The notes under the pieces were generated by a model that was not told where the DNA came from, did not search any database, and saw only the letters and a program-made list of their open reading frames with translations. A stretch of DNA of 64,000 bases, from assembly GCF_022698165.1 (NCBI RefSeq), contig NZ_JALDAY010000003.1, positions 372,001 to 436,000 on the forward strand, in the 5' to 3' direction. This document shows positions 45,482 through 54,660 of the stretch, in pieces. The position numbers and the translations under genes are program-made. This DNA comes from Streptomyces cylindrosporus (GTDB lineage Bacteria; Actinomycetota; Actinomycetes; Streptomycetales; Streptomycetaceae). Numbering within the stretch: position 1 is the first letter of the stretch; every line of letters begins with the position of its first letter.

Positions 45482-46870
45482 TTACTTCGCGAGACGGTCC
45501 AGGATGCGCGGGCCGAGGTCCGTGACGTCGCCCGCGCCCATGGTGAGAACGAGATCACCGGCCTTCGCCATTCCCGCCACCACGTCCGGCACCTCCGCCT
45601 TGCCGTGGACCGCCGTCACGTCCGCGCCGGCGGCCCGCGCCGCCTCGATGATCAGCTCGCTCGTGACGCCCGGGATCGGGTCCTCGCGGGCCGGGTAGAT
45701 GTCGAGGACGACCGAGGCGTCCGCGAGGGCCAGGGCCTGGCCCATCTCCTTGCCGAGTTCCTGCGTGCGCGAGAACAGGTGCGGCTGGAAGACGACGAGG
45801 ATGCGCGAGTCGCCCGCCGCCGCGCGCATCGCCTCCAGGTCGGCCGTCATCTCGGTCGGGTGGTGGGCGTAGGAGTCGATGACCTGGACGCCGGCCGCCT
45901 CGCCCTTCAGCTGGAGGCGCCGCTTCACCCCGGTGTACGCGGCCAGCGCCGGCGCCAGCTCCGCGGCCGGGACGCCCAGCGCGACGCCCGCGGCGAGGGC
46001 GGCGACCGCGTTGTGCGCGTAGTGGCGGCCGGGCACGGAGACCGTGAAGGTGAGCTCCGTGCCGTCCAGCAGGACGGTGACCTCGCTCTTGAGGCCCTGC
46101 GGGACGACGGACAGGACGCGCACGTCGGCGTCCGCGGCTTCGCCGTACGACACCGTCCGCACCGAGCCGGCCAGGCGCCGGGTCAGTTCGCGCGCGCCCT
46201 CGTGGTCGGCGGAGATCACCAGCGTGCCGCCGGGCACGATCTTCCCGGCGAACGTCTCGAAGGACTCGTAGATCGCGTCCATGGACGCGTAGTTGGCGTG
46301 GTGGTCGAGCTCGACGTTGAGGACGATCGCGACCTCGGGCGCGTACTTGTGGAAGCTGCGGTCCGACTCGTCCGCCTCGGCGACGAAGATCTCGCCCTCG
46401 CCGTGCAGCGCGTTGGAACCGGGCACGTCCAGGTCGCCGCCGATCGCGTACGACGGGTTCAGCCCGAGCTCGGACAGCGACACCGCCAGCATCGAGGTCG
46501 TCGTCGTCTTGCCGTGCGTGCCGGCGACGGCGATCGGCCGCAGGCCGTCCATCAGCGCGGCCAGCGCGTCCGACCGGTGCACCACCGGGACGCCCAGCTC
46601 GGCCGCGCGCGCCAGCTCCGGGTTGTCCTGGCGGATCGCCGACGACACAACGACACAGCTCGCGTCGTCGGCGAGGTGCTCCGCCGCGTGCCCGATGTGC
46701 ACGGTGGCGCCCAGCGCGCGCAGTGCCGCCGCGGTCTCGGACTCCTTGGCGTCACTCCCGGCGACCTTCGCACCGCGCTGGGCGAGGATCTTGGCGATCC
46801 CGGACATCCCGGCCCCGCCGATGCCGATGAAGTGCGGTCGGTCCATGGCGGGGGGAAGGCCGGGTGCCAT
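45482..46870 (-). CDS. murC: UDP-N-acetylmuramate--L-alanine ligase MurC
   Basis: 462 residues. The N-terminal UDP-binding GIGGAGMSGIAKIL, ATP loop VAGTHGKTTTTSML, and later NVELDHHANY and DSYAHHPTEM are all canonical. It adds the first amino acid of the peptidoglycan stem peptide. Notably it is not in the main mur/fts cluster but heads a small operon with msrB. ATG with GGGAG 5-6 bases upstream. Confidence 0.97.
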   Translation of the reverse strand: MAPGLPPAMDRPHFIGIGGAGMSGIAKILAQRGAKVAGSDAKESETAAALRALGATVHIGHAAEHLADDASCVVVSSAIRQDNPELARAAELGVPVVHRSDALAALMDGLRPIAVAGTHGKTTTTSMLAVSLSELGLNPSYAIGGDLDVPGSNALHGEGEIFVAEADESDRSFHKYAPEVAIVLNVELDHHANYASMDAIYESFETFAGKIVPGGTLVISADHEGARELTRRLAGSVRTVSYGEAADADVRVLSVVPQGLKSEVTVLLDGTELTFTVSVPGRHYAHNAVAALAAGVALGVPAAELAPALAAYTGVKRRLQLKGEAAGVQVIDSYAHHPTEMTADLEAMRAAAGDSRILVVFQPHLFSRTQELGKEMGQALALADASVVLDIYPAREDPIPGVTSELIIEAARAAGADVTAVHGKAEVPDVVAGMAKAGDLVLTMGAGDVTDLGPRILDRLAK

Positions 46871-46925
46871 GTATGTCTCCCTGTGCGTGGTGCGACGGCG
46901 TACGTTCAGCGGCCCAGCCTATTGC

Positions 46926-47399
46926 CTACGCCTTGCTGTGCGAGAACAGCTTCAGCACCGGCACCCCGACCTTGTGCCGAGCCCGCGAGGCCCAGTCCCG
47001 GTGGAAGAACTCCTCCACGTAATGGGGATCCGTCAGCACGATCACCTCGTCCGCGCCGATCTCCTCCACCAGCGCCTTGAGCGCGTCCAGCGGATGATCC
47101 TCGATCAGTCTCCCCTCGGCCTCGTGGCCCGCCGCGCGCAGCGCCTGCAACGACACCTCCAGCGCCCGCTCCCCGAAGTCCTTCGCCGCCTCACCCTCGG
47201 GAACCTCCCGCTCCCGGGCCGCCTCGTCGAGTTCTCCGAGCGCGACGTCGTCGATGGCCCGCAGCAGGCGGTCGGCCTGGTCGCCGCGCGGCTGGAGGAG
47301 TACGTGGAAGGACACCCCCTCGTCGCCGTGCAGGGTGGTGACGAAGTCCACGTCTGCGGACGTCAGGGCCTTCTCGATCATCAATACGCTTGTGAACAC
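46926..47399 (-). CDS. Universal-stress-like small cytoplasmic protein
   Basis: 157 residues. The C-terminal half (ALEVSLQALRAAGHEAEGRL, DALKALVEEIGADEVIVLTD, WASRARHKVGVPVLKLFSH) has the nucleotide-binding-like pattern of UspA proteins. The N-terminal part differs. In streptomycetes such genes are often labelled indole-3-glycerol phosphate synthase, but no TrpC motif is visible. GTG with AAGGGG 6 bases upstream; ATG 47381 is an alternative. It sits upstream of murC on the same strand. Confidence 0.7.
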   Translation of the reverse strand: MFTSVLMIEKALTSADVDFVTTLHGDEGVSFHVLLQPRGDQADRLLRAIDDVALGELDEAAREREVPEGEAAKDFGERALEVSLQALRAAGHEAEGRLIEDHPLDALKALVEEIGADEVIVLTDPHYVEEFFHRDWASRARHKVGVPVLKLFSHSKA

Positions 47400-47532
47400 C
47401 GGGCGCCCCTTCTGCGGAAACCATCCTGCCCCGTCACGTCACGGGGACTGCGAGATTCAGTGTGCCCGCCGCGAGCTAAGCGGAACTGTAGATTCCGCCG
47501 ACTCAGGGACCGGCGGGACCGCTGAACGAATT

Positions 47533-48360
47533 TCAAGTGCGCTGGTAGCGGCTGAAGAGGAAGCCCTCCTCCTCCAGCAGGGACACCAGTGCGAACCGTT
47601 GCGGAACCGGAACCGACGGCCCGCCCGCGATGCGCTGCGCGTCGCCCGCGGTGAGCATCGGCGCCACGGTGAGACAGAGCTCGTCGAGCACCCCGGCGGC
47701 GACCATCTGGCCCAGCAGCCGGGGCCCGCCCTCGGTCAGCAGCCGGGTGTGCCCGAGCTCGCCGAGGGCCTGCACGGCACGTACGGGATCCACGCCCATC
47801 CCGTCGCCGGCGATCACCACGCGGGCGCCCGACTTCTCGGCGGCGGCCAGCCGGTCGGGGGCCGCCGCGGCGCCGGTGAGGATCAGCGTGGGGACGACCG
47901 GCGAGGTGAAGAGCGGAAGCGCGAAGTCCAGGTCCAGGCTCGCCGTGACCACCGCGATCGCCGGCGCCTGCGCCTGTCCGGCCGCCTCCCGCGCGGGCTG
48001 GAACTCCGCACGCGCGCGTGCCGGCCGGTAACCCTCCTGGCGTACCGTTTCCGCACCGACGATCACGACGTCCGCCAGAGCCCGCAGGGTGCCGAAGATC
48101 CGCATGTCGGTCGCGTTGGAGATGGGCTGCGACTTCCCGTCGTGCTGCGCGGCCCCGTCCAGCGTGGACACCATGTTCCCGCGCAGCCAGGGCACCGGCC
48201 GCCCGCCCGCGGTCGGCTCGGGATAGGCGTACGCGGCAGCGAGCTCACCCAGGCTCCACTCGCGGTCGGCCTGAAGCACCGCTCCGGGCCCCTCGTCACC
48301 GCCCCCCTCCCCGGAGGGGCTCGGCACTGTCTGGTCGGTCACAGGGAACAGGCGTCGCAT
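47533..48360 (-). CDS. RibD C-terminal-domain (pyrimidine reductase) family protein
   Basis: 275 residues. The reductase domain is clear: RPVPWLRGNMVSTLDGAAQ, GTLRALADVVIVGAETVRQEGY, and HTRLLTEGGPRLLGQMV. It lacks the deaminase domain of full-length RibD. It could take part in riboflavin or deazaflavin/pteridine synthesis using NADPH. ATG at 48360 without a good ribosome-binding site, 37 bases from the divergent ZapE-type gene. Confidence 0.88.
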   Translation of the reverse strand: MRRLFPVTDQTVPSPSGEGGGDEGPGAVLQADREWSLGELAAAYAYPEPTAGGRPVPWLRGNMVSTLDGAAQHDGKSQPISNATDMRIFGTLRALADVVIVGAETVRQEGYRPARARAEFQPAREAAGQAQAPAIAVVTASLDLDFALPLFTSPVVPTLILTGAAAAPDRLAAAEKSGARVVIAGDGMGVDPVRAVQALGELGHTRLLTEGGPRLLGQMVAAGVLDELCLTVAPMLTAGDAQRIAGGPSVPVPQRFALVSLLEEEGFLFSRYQRT

Positions 48361-48383
48361 GTCGTGCAGTGTTCCACGACGCT

Positions 48384-48389
48384 TAGCAT
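48384..48389 (+). promoter_or_regulatory. -10 box for a leaderless ZapE-type transcript
   Basis: TAGCAT lies 8 bases before the GTG start of the ZapE-type gene, which has no Shine-Dalgarno. It suggests a leaderless mRNA. Confidence 0.45.
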
Positions 48390-48397
48390 GGGTAACC

Positions 48398-49504
48398 GTG
48401 TCGTCCTCGCCTTCCGCTCCCGGCCTCAGTCCGATAGCCGACGCGGCCCCGCTGTCGCTGTGCGCCCGTGCCCCGCATGTCCCCGCGGACCGGCTGGTCG
48501 CCGAGATGGTGCCGCCGCCGCGCTTCGACTCGGTGCGCTTCAGCACGTACATCCCGGACCCGAACCAGCCCAGCCAGACCGAGGCCGTACGGGTCCTGGA
48601 GGGCTTCGCGGGCGGCCTCGGCGGGGCGCACTCCGTCGGTGGCGGCAAGCGCGGCTTCTTCGGGTTCGGCAAGGCGAAGGCACCGAAGACGCCGGCCGGC
48701 CCGCGCGGTGTCTACCTCGACGGCGGGTACGGCGTCGGCAAGACCCACCTGCTCGCCTCCCTGTGGCACGCCACACCGGCCGAGCCCGCGCTCAAGGCCT
48801 TCGGCACCTTCGTCGAGCTGACCAACCTCGTCGGCGCCCTCGGCTTCCAGCAGACGGTGCAGACCCTCTCCGGTCACCGGCTGCTCTGCATCGACGAGTT
48901 CGAGCTCGACGACCCCGGCGACACCGTCCTCGTCTCGACGCTGCTCGGCCGGCTGGTCGACGCGGGCGTCGCCCTGGCGGCCACCTCCAACACGCTGCCC
49001 GGCAAGCTCGGCGAGGGCCGTTTCGCGGCCGCCGACTTCCTGCGCGAGATCCAGGGCCTGTCCGCCCACTTCCGCCCCCTGCGCATCGACGGCGAGGACT
49101 ACCGCCACCGCGGCCTGCCCAAGGCGCCGGAGCCGTTCACCGACGAGCAGGTGACCAGGGCGGCGTACGCCACCGAGGGCGCCTCGCTCGACGCCTTCCC
49201 GCTCCTCCTCGACCACCTCTCCAAGGTGCACCCCAGCCGCTACGGCGCCCTGACGGACGGCCTGAAGGCGGTCTGCCTCACCGACGTGCAGCCGGTGCCC
49301 GACCAGTCGACGGCCCTGCGCCTGGTCGTCCTCGCGGACCGGCTCTACGACCGTGAAGTCCCGGTCCTGGCCTCGGGGTCGGCCTTCGACGAGCTCTTCG
49401 GCGAGGAGATGCTGAACGGCGGCTACCGCAAGAAGTACTTCCGCGCGATATCCCGGCTCACCGCGCTCGCACGGGACGGCGAGAAGCTCCTCGGCACCGA
49501 CTAG
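48398..49504 (+). CDS. zapE: Cell division ATPase ZapE / AFG1-like
   Basis: 368 residues. P-loop GGYGVGKTHLLASLW, Walker B LLCIDEFELDDPGD, sensor region ATSNTLPGKLGEGRF and the C-terminal GGYRKKYFRAISRL agree with AFG1/ZapE ATPases. In other bacteria ZapE acts on the Z-ring under stress; its role in actinomycetes is unclear. A ~25-residue insert rich in Gly/Lys (GGGKRGFFGFGKAKAPKTP) precedes the P-loop. The GTG start appears leaderless. Confidence 0.9.
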   Translation: MSSSPSAPGLSPIADAAPLSLCARAPHVPADRLVAEMVPPPRFDSVRFSTYIPDPNQPSQTEAVRVLEGFAGGLGGAHSVGGGKRGFFGFGKAKAPKTPAGPRGVYLDGGYGVGKTHLLASLWHATPAEPALKAFGTFVELTNLVGALGFQQTVQTLSGHRLLCIDEFELDDPGDTVLVSTLLGRLVDAGVALAATSNTLPGKLGEGRFAAADFLREIQGLSAHFRPLRIDGEDYRHRGLPKAPEPFTDEQVTRAAYATEGASLDAFPLLLDHLSKVHPSRYGALTDGLKAVCLTDVQPVPDQSTALRLVVLADRLYDREVPVLASGSAFDELFGEEMLNGGYRKKYFRAISRLTALARDGEKLLGTD

Positions 49505-49570
49505 GACACCAGCCGGAACACCGACTGGATCGCGCCAACCCACCAGCGCATTTCAGGCTCTCTTCAACCC

Positions 49571-49619
49571 GAAACGCTAAGTTAACCCTGCAAACAACTT
49601 TGCAGGGTTAACGTGTTTC
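49571..49619. terminator. AT-rich hairpin terminator after the ZapE-type gene
   Basis: GTTAACCCTGCAAA (49581-49594) and TTTGCAGGGTTAAC (49599-49612) form a perfect 14-bp stem with a CAAC loop. Flanking GAAAC/GTTTC pairs extend it. It is unusually AT-rich for this genome and followed by TTTCTTG, close to a classical intrinsic terminator. Confidence 0.85.
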
Positions 49620-49682
49620 TTGACCAGCGATTGACCATCCCTTGGTCGGCACGAGAAGCGCGGACGGCATGAAGGGGGGCGC

Positions 49683-50075
49683 ATGTTCCGAGGTACGACG
49701 ACCCGGACCGCCGTTTCCCTCCTGGCCGCCGTCCTGCTCGCCCTCCAACTCTTCGCGCCGACCGCCTCCTTCGCAGCCGCGCACACATCCCGTCATGCCG
49801 TGGCCAAGGACCTGCCCGGAACCAAACCATCCGGCAAGGCCCTGCGTGACGAGTCGGCCACACACCGCGACTGCGGCCACTCCGGGGACCCGACCGGGCC
49901 CCTGCGCACCCGCGACCGGCACGCGACCCCCGGTTTCACCTTCGACGAACCCGAGCGCCAACTCCTCGCGCAGGACCCGGCGTCCGTCCACGAACCGGTC
50001 GCGCCCAGCGCCCTTCATCTGTCGAGACCCTCGACAGCGCACTCTCCGGCGGCACTTCAGGTCTTCCGCTGCTGA
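49683..50075 (+). CDS. Small secreted or membrane-anchored hypothetical protein
   Basis: 130 residues. One hydrophobic N-terminal segment (AVSLLAAVLLALQLFAP) followed by an Ala-Ala-Ala cleavage-like site, then a His/Arg/Pro-rich tail with a single cysteine pair (DCGHSG and the terminal FRC). I recognise no family. It precedes the carbonic anhydrase and SulP genes by 89 bases on the same strand and may be part of that unit, perhaps a small metal-binding helper. Confidence 0.6.
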   Translation: MFRGTTTRTAVSLLAAVLLALQLFAPTASFAAAHTSRHAVAKDLPGTKPSGKALRDESATHRDCGHSGDPTGPLRTRDRHATPGFTFDEPERQLLAQDPASVHEPVAPSALHLSRPSTAHSPAALQVFRC

Positions 50076-50164
50076 GAGAGCCGAGCAGAACAGAGCAGTT
50101 CACCCACCCTGTCCTGCCCACACCGACGCGCCCCCCACGGCGCGCCAGGAGGAGTCACCACATC

Positions 50165-50743
50165 ATGCAGCCCCTCATCGACAACGCCCGTACGTTCGGA
50201 CAGCGCCCTGAGGAGTTCGCCAAACTCGCCGAAGGCCAGTCCCCGCAGGTGCTGTTCATCACCTGCTCCGACTCCAGGGTCGTACCGGCCCTGATCACCG
50301 GCGCCCGCCCGGGCGAGCTCTTCGAGCTGCGCACCGCGGGCAACATCGTCCCGCCGTACGCCTCGCAGCACCCCACCAGCGAGGCGGCCACCATCGAGTA
50401 CGCCGTGGAGGTCCTCGGCGTGCGCGACATCGTGGTCTGCGGACACTCCCACTGCGGCGCCGTCGGCGCCCTGGTGCGCGGCGACGACCTGACCGCCGTA
50501 CCCGCCGTGCGCGACTGGCTGGCGAACGCCACGCCGCGCCCGGCCGGCACCGTCGAGGACCCCACCGTGGCCGAGGGCGTGCAGAACCACGTCCTGGCGC
50601 AGGTGCTGCGCCTGCGGTCGTACCCCTTCATCGACAAGAAGCTGACGGACGGTCAACTCACCCTGCACGCCTGGTACTACGAGGTGCACACCGGCAGGGT
50701 GCACGCCCACCGCGCCGAGACCGACGCGTTCGAGGGCCTGTGA
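50165..50743 (+). CDS. Beta-carbonic anhydrase
   Basis: 192 residues. Zinc-ligand motifs of beta-type enzymes: CSDSRVVP (Cys, Asp-Arg dyad) and CGHSHCGAVGAL (His, Cys). It interconverts CO2 and bicarbonate in the cytoplasm. It overlaps the SulP gene by GTGA, so the two proteins are produced together, which suggests that the transporter moves bicarbonate. Confidence 0.95.
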   Translation: MQPLIDNARTFGQRPEEFAKLAEGQSPQVLFITCSDSRVVPALITGARPGELFELRTAGNIVPPYASQHPTSEAATIEYAVEVLGVRDIVVCGHSHCGAVGALVRGDDLTAVPAVRDWLANATPRPAGTVEDPTVAEGVQNHVLAQVLRLRSYPFIDKKLTDGQLTLHAWYYEVHTGRVHAHRAETDAFEGL

Positions 50744-52215
50744 TCGGGATGATGACCGTGATGTCGAGGAACCCTCATCTGCGGCAGGACTTCGCCGCCT
50801 CCCTGGTCGTCTTCCTGGTCGCGCTCCCGCTGTGCGTGGGCGTGGCCGTCGCCTCCGGTGTCCCGGCCGAACTGGGCCTGGTCACCGGGATCGTGGGCGG
50901 CATCGTCACCGGGCTGATGCGCGGCAGCAGCCTGCAGGTCTCCGGGCCGGCGGCCGGTCTGACCGTGCTGGTCTTCGAGGCCGTCAGGGAGTTCGGACTC
51001 CCGGCCCTCGGCGTGATCGTGCTGGCCACCGGGGTGCTCCAGATCCTCATGGGCGTCCTGAAGCTGGGCCGCTGGTTCCGGGCCATCTCCGTCTCGGTGG
51101 TCGAGGGCATGCTGGCCGGCATCGGCCTCGTACTGATCGCCGGACAGCTCTACTCGATGGCCGACGCGAAGGCCCCGGCCTCGGGGCTGGACAAGATAGC
51201 CCAGCTGCCCGGCGCGCTGTTCGACGCGTTCGGGAAGACGGACGCGCTGGCCTCACTCGGGCTCGGCGCGGGCACCATCGCCGTACTCGTGCTGTGGAAG
51301 CGGACGCCGAAGCAGCTGCGCACCGTCCCCGGGCCGCTCGCGGCCGTGGCCCTGGCGACCCTCACCGCGCTGCTGTTCTCCCTCCCGGTCGCCACCGTCG
51401 AGGTCAAGGGCCTGCTGAGCTCCGTCCAGCCGCCCCCGCTGGGCGCCTTCGCGGATCTCGCGAGCGTGGGCCTGCTCGGCACGATCGTCGCGTTCACGCT
51501 GATCGCGTCCGCCGAGTCCCTGTTCAGCGCGGCGGCCGTGGACCGGCTGCACGACGGCCCGCGCACCGAGTACGACAGGGAGCTGGTCGCGCAGGGCGCG
51601 GGCAACGCGCTGTGCGGTGTGCTCGGCGCGCTGCCGATGACCGCCGTGATCGTGCGCAGCGCGGCGAACGTGCAGGCGGGCGCGCGGACGAAGGCGTCCC
51701 GGGTCATGCACGGCGTGTGGCTGCTGCTCTTCGCGGCCCTGCTGCCGGGCGTCCTCGCCTACATCCCGATCCCGGCCCTCGCGGGTGTCCTCGTCTACTC
51801 CGGCGCCAAGCTGATCCCCGTACGCGGGATCGTGTCGCTGTGGCGCGAGCACCGCGGCGAGGCGCTGATCCTGGTCGTCACGGCCGTGTCGATCGTCGCG
51901 GTCAGCATGTTCGAGGGCGTGCTCATCGGACTGGCCCTCGCGGTCGCGAAGACCGCGTGGGAGGCCTCGCACATCAGGCTGGAGGTCATCGACAAGGGCG
52001 CGGGCCCGGTCCAGGCGTACCTGGCGGGCAACGCGACCTTCCTGCGGCTGCCGAAGATCCTCGACAGCCTGGAGGCACTGCCCCAGGACCGCCCGGTGGA
52101 GCTGGACCTCTCCGGCCTGCACCACCTCGACCACGCCTGCCGCACCGCCCTGGAGAACTGGGCCGAGCGGCACAGCGCGGTCGGCACCGAGCCGGTGCGG
52201 CTGACCGCCGCGTAG
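50740..52215 (+). CDS. SulP family anion transporter (probable bicarbonate carrier)
   Basis: 491 residues. About 11 membrane helices; SulP motifs include ALPLCVGVAVASGVPAELGL and SGPAAGLTVLVFEAV. A short C-terminal STAS-like end (PVELDLSGLHHLDHACRTAL) follows. Coupled start GTG overlaps the carbonic anhydrase stop; ATG codons at 50749-50761 are alternatives. Bicarbonate is inferred from the coupling; sulfate is the other family substrate. Confidence 0.92.
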   Translation: MIGMMTVMSRNPHLRQDFAASLVVFLVALPLCVGVAVASGVPAELGLVTGIVGGIVTGLMRGSSLQVSGPAAGLTVLVFEAVREFGLPALGVIVLATGVLQILMGVLKLGRWFRAISVSVVEGMLAGIGLVLIAGQLYSMADAKAPASGLDKIAQLPGALFDAFGKTDALASLGLGAGTIAVLVLWKRTPKQLRTVPGPLAAVALATLTALLFSLPVATVEVKGLLSSVQPPPLGAFADLASVGLLGTIVAFTLIASAESLFSAAAVDRLHDGPRTEYDRELVAQGAGNALCGVLGALPMTAVIVRSAANVQAGARTKASRVMHGVWLLLFAALLPGVLAYIPIPALAGVLVYSGAKLIPVRGIVSLWREHRGEALILVVTAVSIVAVSMFEGVLIGLALAVAKTAWEASHIRLEVIDKGAGPVQAYLAGNATFLRLPKILDSLEALPQDRPVELDLSGLHHLDHACRTALENWAERHSAVGTEPVRLTAA

Positions 52216-52326
52216 ACAGCCGGACGCCTTGTCGGCCGGTCCCGGGTTCCGTCGTGGCCCGGGACCGGCCGACGGGCATATCGTTGCAGGAGCAGACATA
52301 TCGGGCCCCTCCCCGAGGAGGTCGTG

Positions 52327-53109
52327 ATGCTCCCTGAGCTGTTGACGGCGGCCGTGGCGGCCGCATCCGCCGGGGTCGTCTACGCCGCCGCGGCGGCGCG
52401 GGTGGTGAAGCAGTACGAGCGCGGGGTGGTCTTCCGGCTCGGGCGGCTCGCCGGGGAGGTGCGGGGACCCGGGTTCACGATGGTCGTTCCGTTCATGGAC
52501 CGGCTGAGCAAGGTCAACATGCAGATCGTCACGCTGCCGGTCCCGGCCCAGGAGGGCATCACCCGGGACAACGTGACCGTGCGCGTGGACGCCGTCGTCT
52601 ACTTCAAGGTGGTCGACGCGGCGGCGGCGCTGATCAACGTCGAGGACTACAAGTTCGCCGTCTCCCAGATGGCGCAGACGTCCCTGCGGTCGATCATCGG
52701 CAAGAGCGACCTCGACGACCTGCTCTCCAACCGGGAGAAGCTGAACCAGGGCCTGGAGCTGATGATCGACAGCCCGGCCATCGGCTGGGGCGTGCAGATC
52801 GACCGGGTGGAGATCAAGGACGTCTCGCTGCCGGACACGATGAAGCGCTCGATGGCCCGGCAGGCGGAGGCCGACCGTGAGCGCCGCGCCCGCATCATCA
52901 ACGCCGACGCCGAACTACAGGCCTCCAAGAAGCTCGCCGAGGCGGCGAAGGAGATGTCCGAGCAGCCGGCCGCCCTCCAACTGCGCCTGCTGCAGACGGT
53001 CGTCGCGGTGGCCGCCGAGAAGAACTCGACGCTGGTCCTCCCCTTCCCCGTGGAGCTGCTGCGTTTCCTGGAAAGGGCGCAGGAGCACCCGCAGGACCAC
53101 CGCCCGTAG
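52327..53109 (+). CDS. Slipin / SPFH-band 7 membrane protein
   Basis: 260 residues. One N-terminal membrane helix (VAAASAGVVYAAAAARVV), then the SPFH domain: QYERGVVFRLGRLAGEVRGPG, VDAVVYFKVVDAAAALINVEDY, DRVEIKDVSLPDTMKRSMARQAEADRERRARII. Stomatin-like proteins form oligomers in membrane microdomains. No NfeD partner gene is adjacent, unlike many bacterial slipins. ATG with AGGAGG 5 bases upstream; the GTG immediately before is too close to the Shine-Dalgarno. Confidence 0.92.
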   Translation: MLPELLTAAVAAASAGVVYAAAAARVVKQYERGVVFRLGRLAGEVRGPGFTMVVPFMDRLSKVNMQIVTLPVPAQEGITRDNVTVRVDAVVYFKVVDAAAALINVEDYKFAVSQMAQTSLRSIIGKSDLDDLLSNREKLNQGLELMIDSPAIGWGVQIDRVEIKDVSLPDTMKRSMARQAEADRERRARIINADAELQASKKLAEAAKEMSEQPAALQLRLLQTVVAVAAEKNSTLVLPFPVELLRFLERAQEHPQDHRP

Positions 53110-53124
53110 CGCTAGCGTTCCCCC

Positions 53125-53685
53125 ATGGACCGCAGGCTCCTGACCCTGGCCGCGGCGGCCGCCGCTCTCGGACTCGCCGCGGGATGCGGAGACGACGGCG
53201 GTGGCGGTACGTCCGTCCCGGCGCCCTCCGCCACCCGGCGGCTCACCGTGTCGAGCCCCGCCTTCACCGAGGGCGGCACGATCCCGCGCCGCTACACCTG
53301 CGACGGCGAGGACGTCTCCCCTCCCCTGACCGTCACCGGCGTCCCCGCCGCCACGACCACCCTCGCCGTCCTCCTCCAGGACCCCGACGCCCCGCACGGC
53401 ACCTTCACCCACTGGCTGCTCTGGAACGCCGACCCGCACCAGACGCGCTGGCCGGCCGGACAACCACCCCAGGGCGCGACCGAGGGCCGCAACGGCTTCA
53501 AGAAGACGGGTTACGGCGGCCCCTGCCCGCCCAAGGGCAGCGAGCCCCACCACTACGTCCTCTCGGTCTACGCCGCCGACCGCACCCTCGACCTGCCCTC
53601 GACCGCCTCAGCCGACGACGTCAAGCGGGCACTGACCGGCCACACCCTGGCCTCGGGCACCCTGACGGGCCGTTACGGCCGCTGA
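53125..53685 (+). CDS. YbhB/YbcL (PEBP/Raf kinase inhibitor-like) lipoprotein
   Basis: 186 residues. Lipobox LGLAAGC places the lipidated Cys at ~22. The PEBP fold follows: FTEGGTIPRRYTCDGEDVSPPL, LLQDPDAPHGTFTHWLLWN, GRNGFKKTGYGGPCPPKG, HHYVLSVYAAD. The family binds small ligands or phospholipid head groups; its role here is unknown. A TAGCGT box ends 6 bases before the ATG, so the mRNA may be leaderless. Confidence 0.92.
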   Translation: MDRRLLTLAAAAAALGLAAGCGDDGGGGTSVPAPSATRRLTVSSPAFTEGGTIPRRYTCDGEDVSPPLTVTGVPAATTTLAVLLQDPDAPHGTFTHWLLWNADPHQTRWPAGQPPQGATEGRNGFKKTGYGGPCPPKGSEPHHYVLSVYAADRTLDLPSTASADDVKRALTGHTLASGTLTGRYGR

Positions 53686-53754
53686 TCCGCAGGACTGGCG
53701 ACCGCCGCCCGCGCGGCGCAGGATCGAGGCACAGCGCGTTCGAAGGAGTGGCCC

Positions 53755-54612
53755 GTGGCAGAGCAGGGCAGGACCCGTCTCCGGAAACTGCTGAGGGTGC
53801 CGGCCGGCAAGGCCGTCGACCTGGCCGCCCACGACCCGAGATCGACGCCCGGCGGCCCGAAGGACAAGAAGGCGGGTCTGGCCGCCGTCGCCGACATGGG
53901 CGAGCACCTCGCCGACCTGCAGGAACGCCTCTGGGCGTCGAGCACCAAGGGTGACCGCCGCCGGATCCTGCTGATCCTTCAGGGCATGGACACCAGCGGC
54001 AAGGGCGGCACGGTCAAGCACGTCATCGGCCTGCTCAACCCGTCCGGCTGCCGCATCAAAGCCTTCAAGGCGCCCACACCCGAGGAACGCGAACACCACT
54101 TCCTCTGGCGCGTCGAACGGGAACTCCCCCACCCCGGCGAACTGGGCATCTTCGACCGCTCCCACTACGAGGACGTCCTCGTGGGCCGCGTACGCGCACT
54201 CGCCCCGCCGGAGGAGATCGAGCAGCGCTACACCGACATCAACCGCTTCGAACAACGCCTGGTCGACGACCGGGTGACCGTCGTCAAGTGCTTCCTGCAC
54301 ATCTCGTACGAGGAGCAGCGCCGCCGCCTCCTGCGCCGCCTCGACCGCCCCGACAAGCACTGGAAGTTCAGCCCCGGCGACATCGACGACCGCGCGCTGT
54401 GGCCGTCGTACCAACAGGCCTACGAGATCGCCATGACCCGCTGCTCCACCCCGCACGCCCCCTGGCACCTGATCCCGGCCGACCGCAAGTGGTACCGCAA
54501 CTGGGCGGTGGGCCACCTCCTCCTGGAACACCTGCAGGCCCTCGACCCGCAGTACCCGAAGCCGGATTTCGACGTGGAGGAGTGCCGCAAACGGCTGCTG
54601 GAAGAGGACTGA
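53755..54612 (+). CDS. Polyphosphate kinase 2 family protein
   Basis: 285 residues. Walker A GMDTSGKGG (Gly77), Walker B FDRSHYEDVLV and the lid RLDRPDKHWKFSPGDIDDR identify PPK2. It transfers phosphate from polyphosphate to a nucleotide (class not decided by eye). GTG with AAGGAG 6 bases upstream. Stands alone between the PEBP and deacetylase genes. Confidence 0.94.
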   Translation: MAEQGRTRLRKLLRVPAGKAVDLAAHDPRSTPGGPKDKKAGLAAVADMGEHLADLQERLWASSTKGDRRRILLILQGMDTSGKGGTVKHVIGLLNPSGCRIKAFKAPTPEEREHHFLWRVERELPHPGELGIFDRSHYEDVLVGRVRALAPPEEIEQRYTDINRFEQRLVDDRVTVVKCFLHISYEEQRRRLLRRLDRPDKHWKFSPGDIDDRALWPSYQQAYEIAMTRCSTPHAPWHLIPADRKWYRNWAVGHLLLEHLQALDPQYPKPDFDVEECRKRLLEED

Positions 54613-54660
54613 GGCGCGCCGGTCCCCATTTCGCCTGATTTACCCACTTATCTTCATGCG

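Noticed and set aside
46926..47399. Indole-3-glycerol phosphate synthase
   Set aside because: A name often attached to this small protein in streptomycetes, but length and motifs do not fit TrpC; the pattern is UspA-like.
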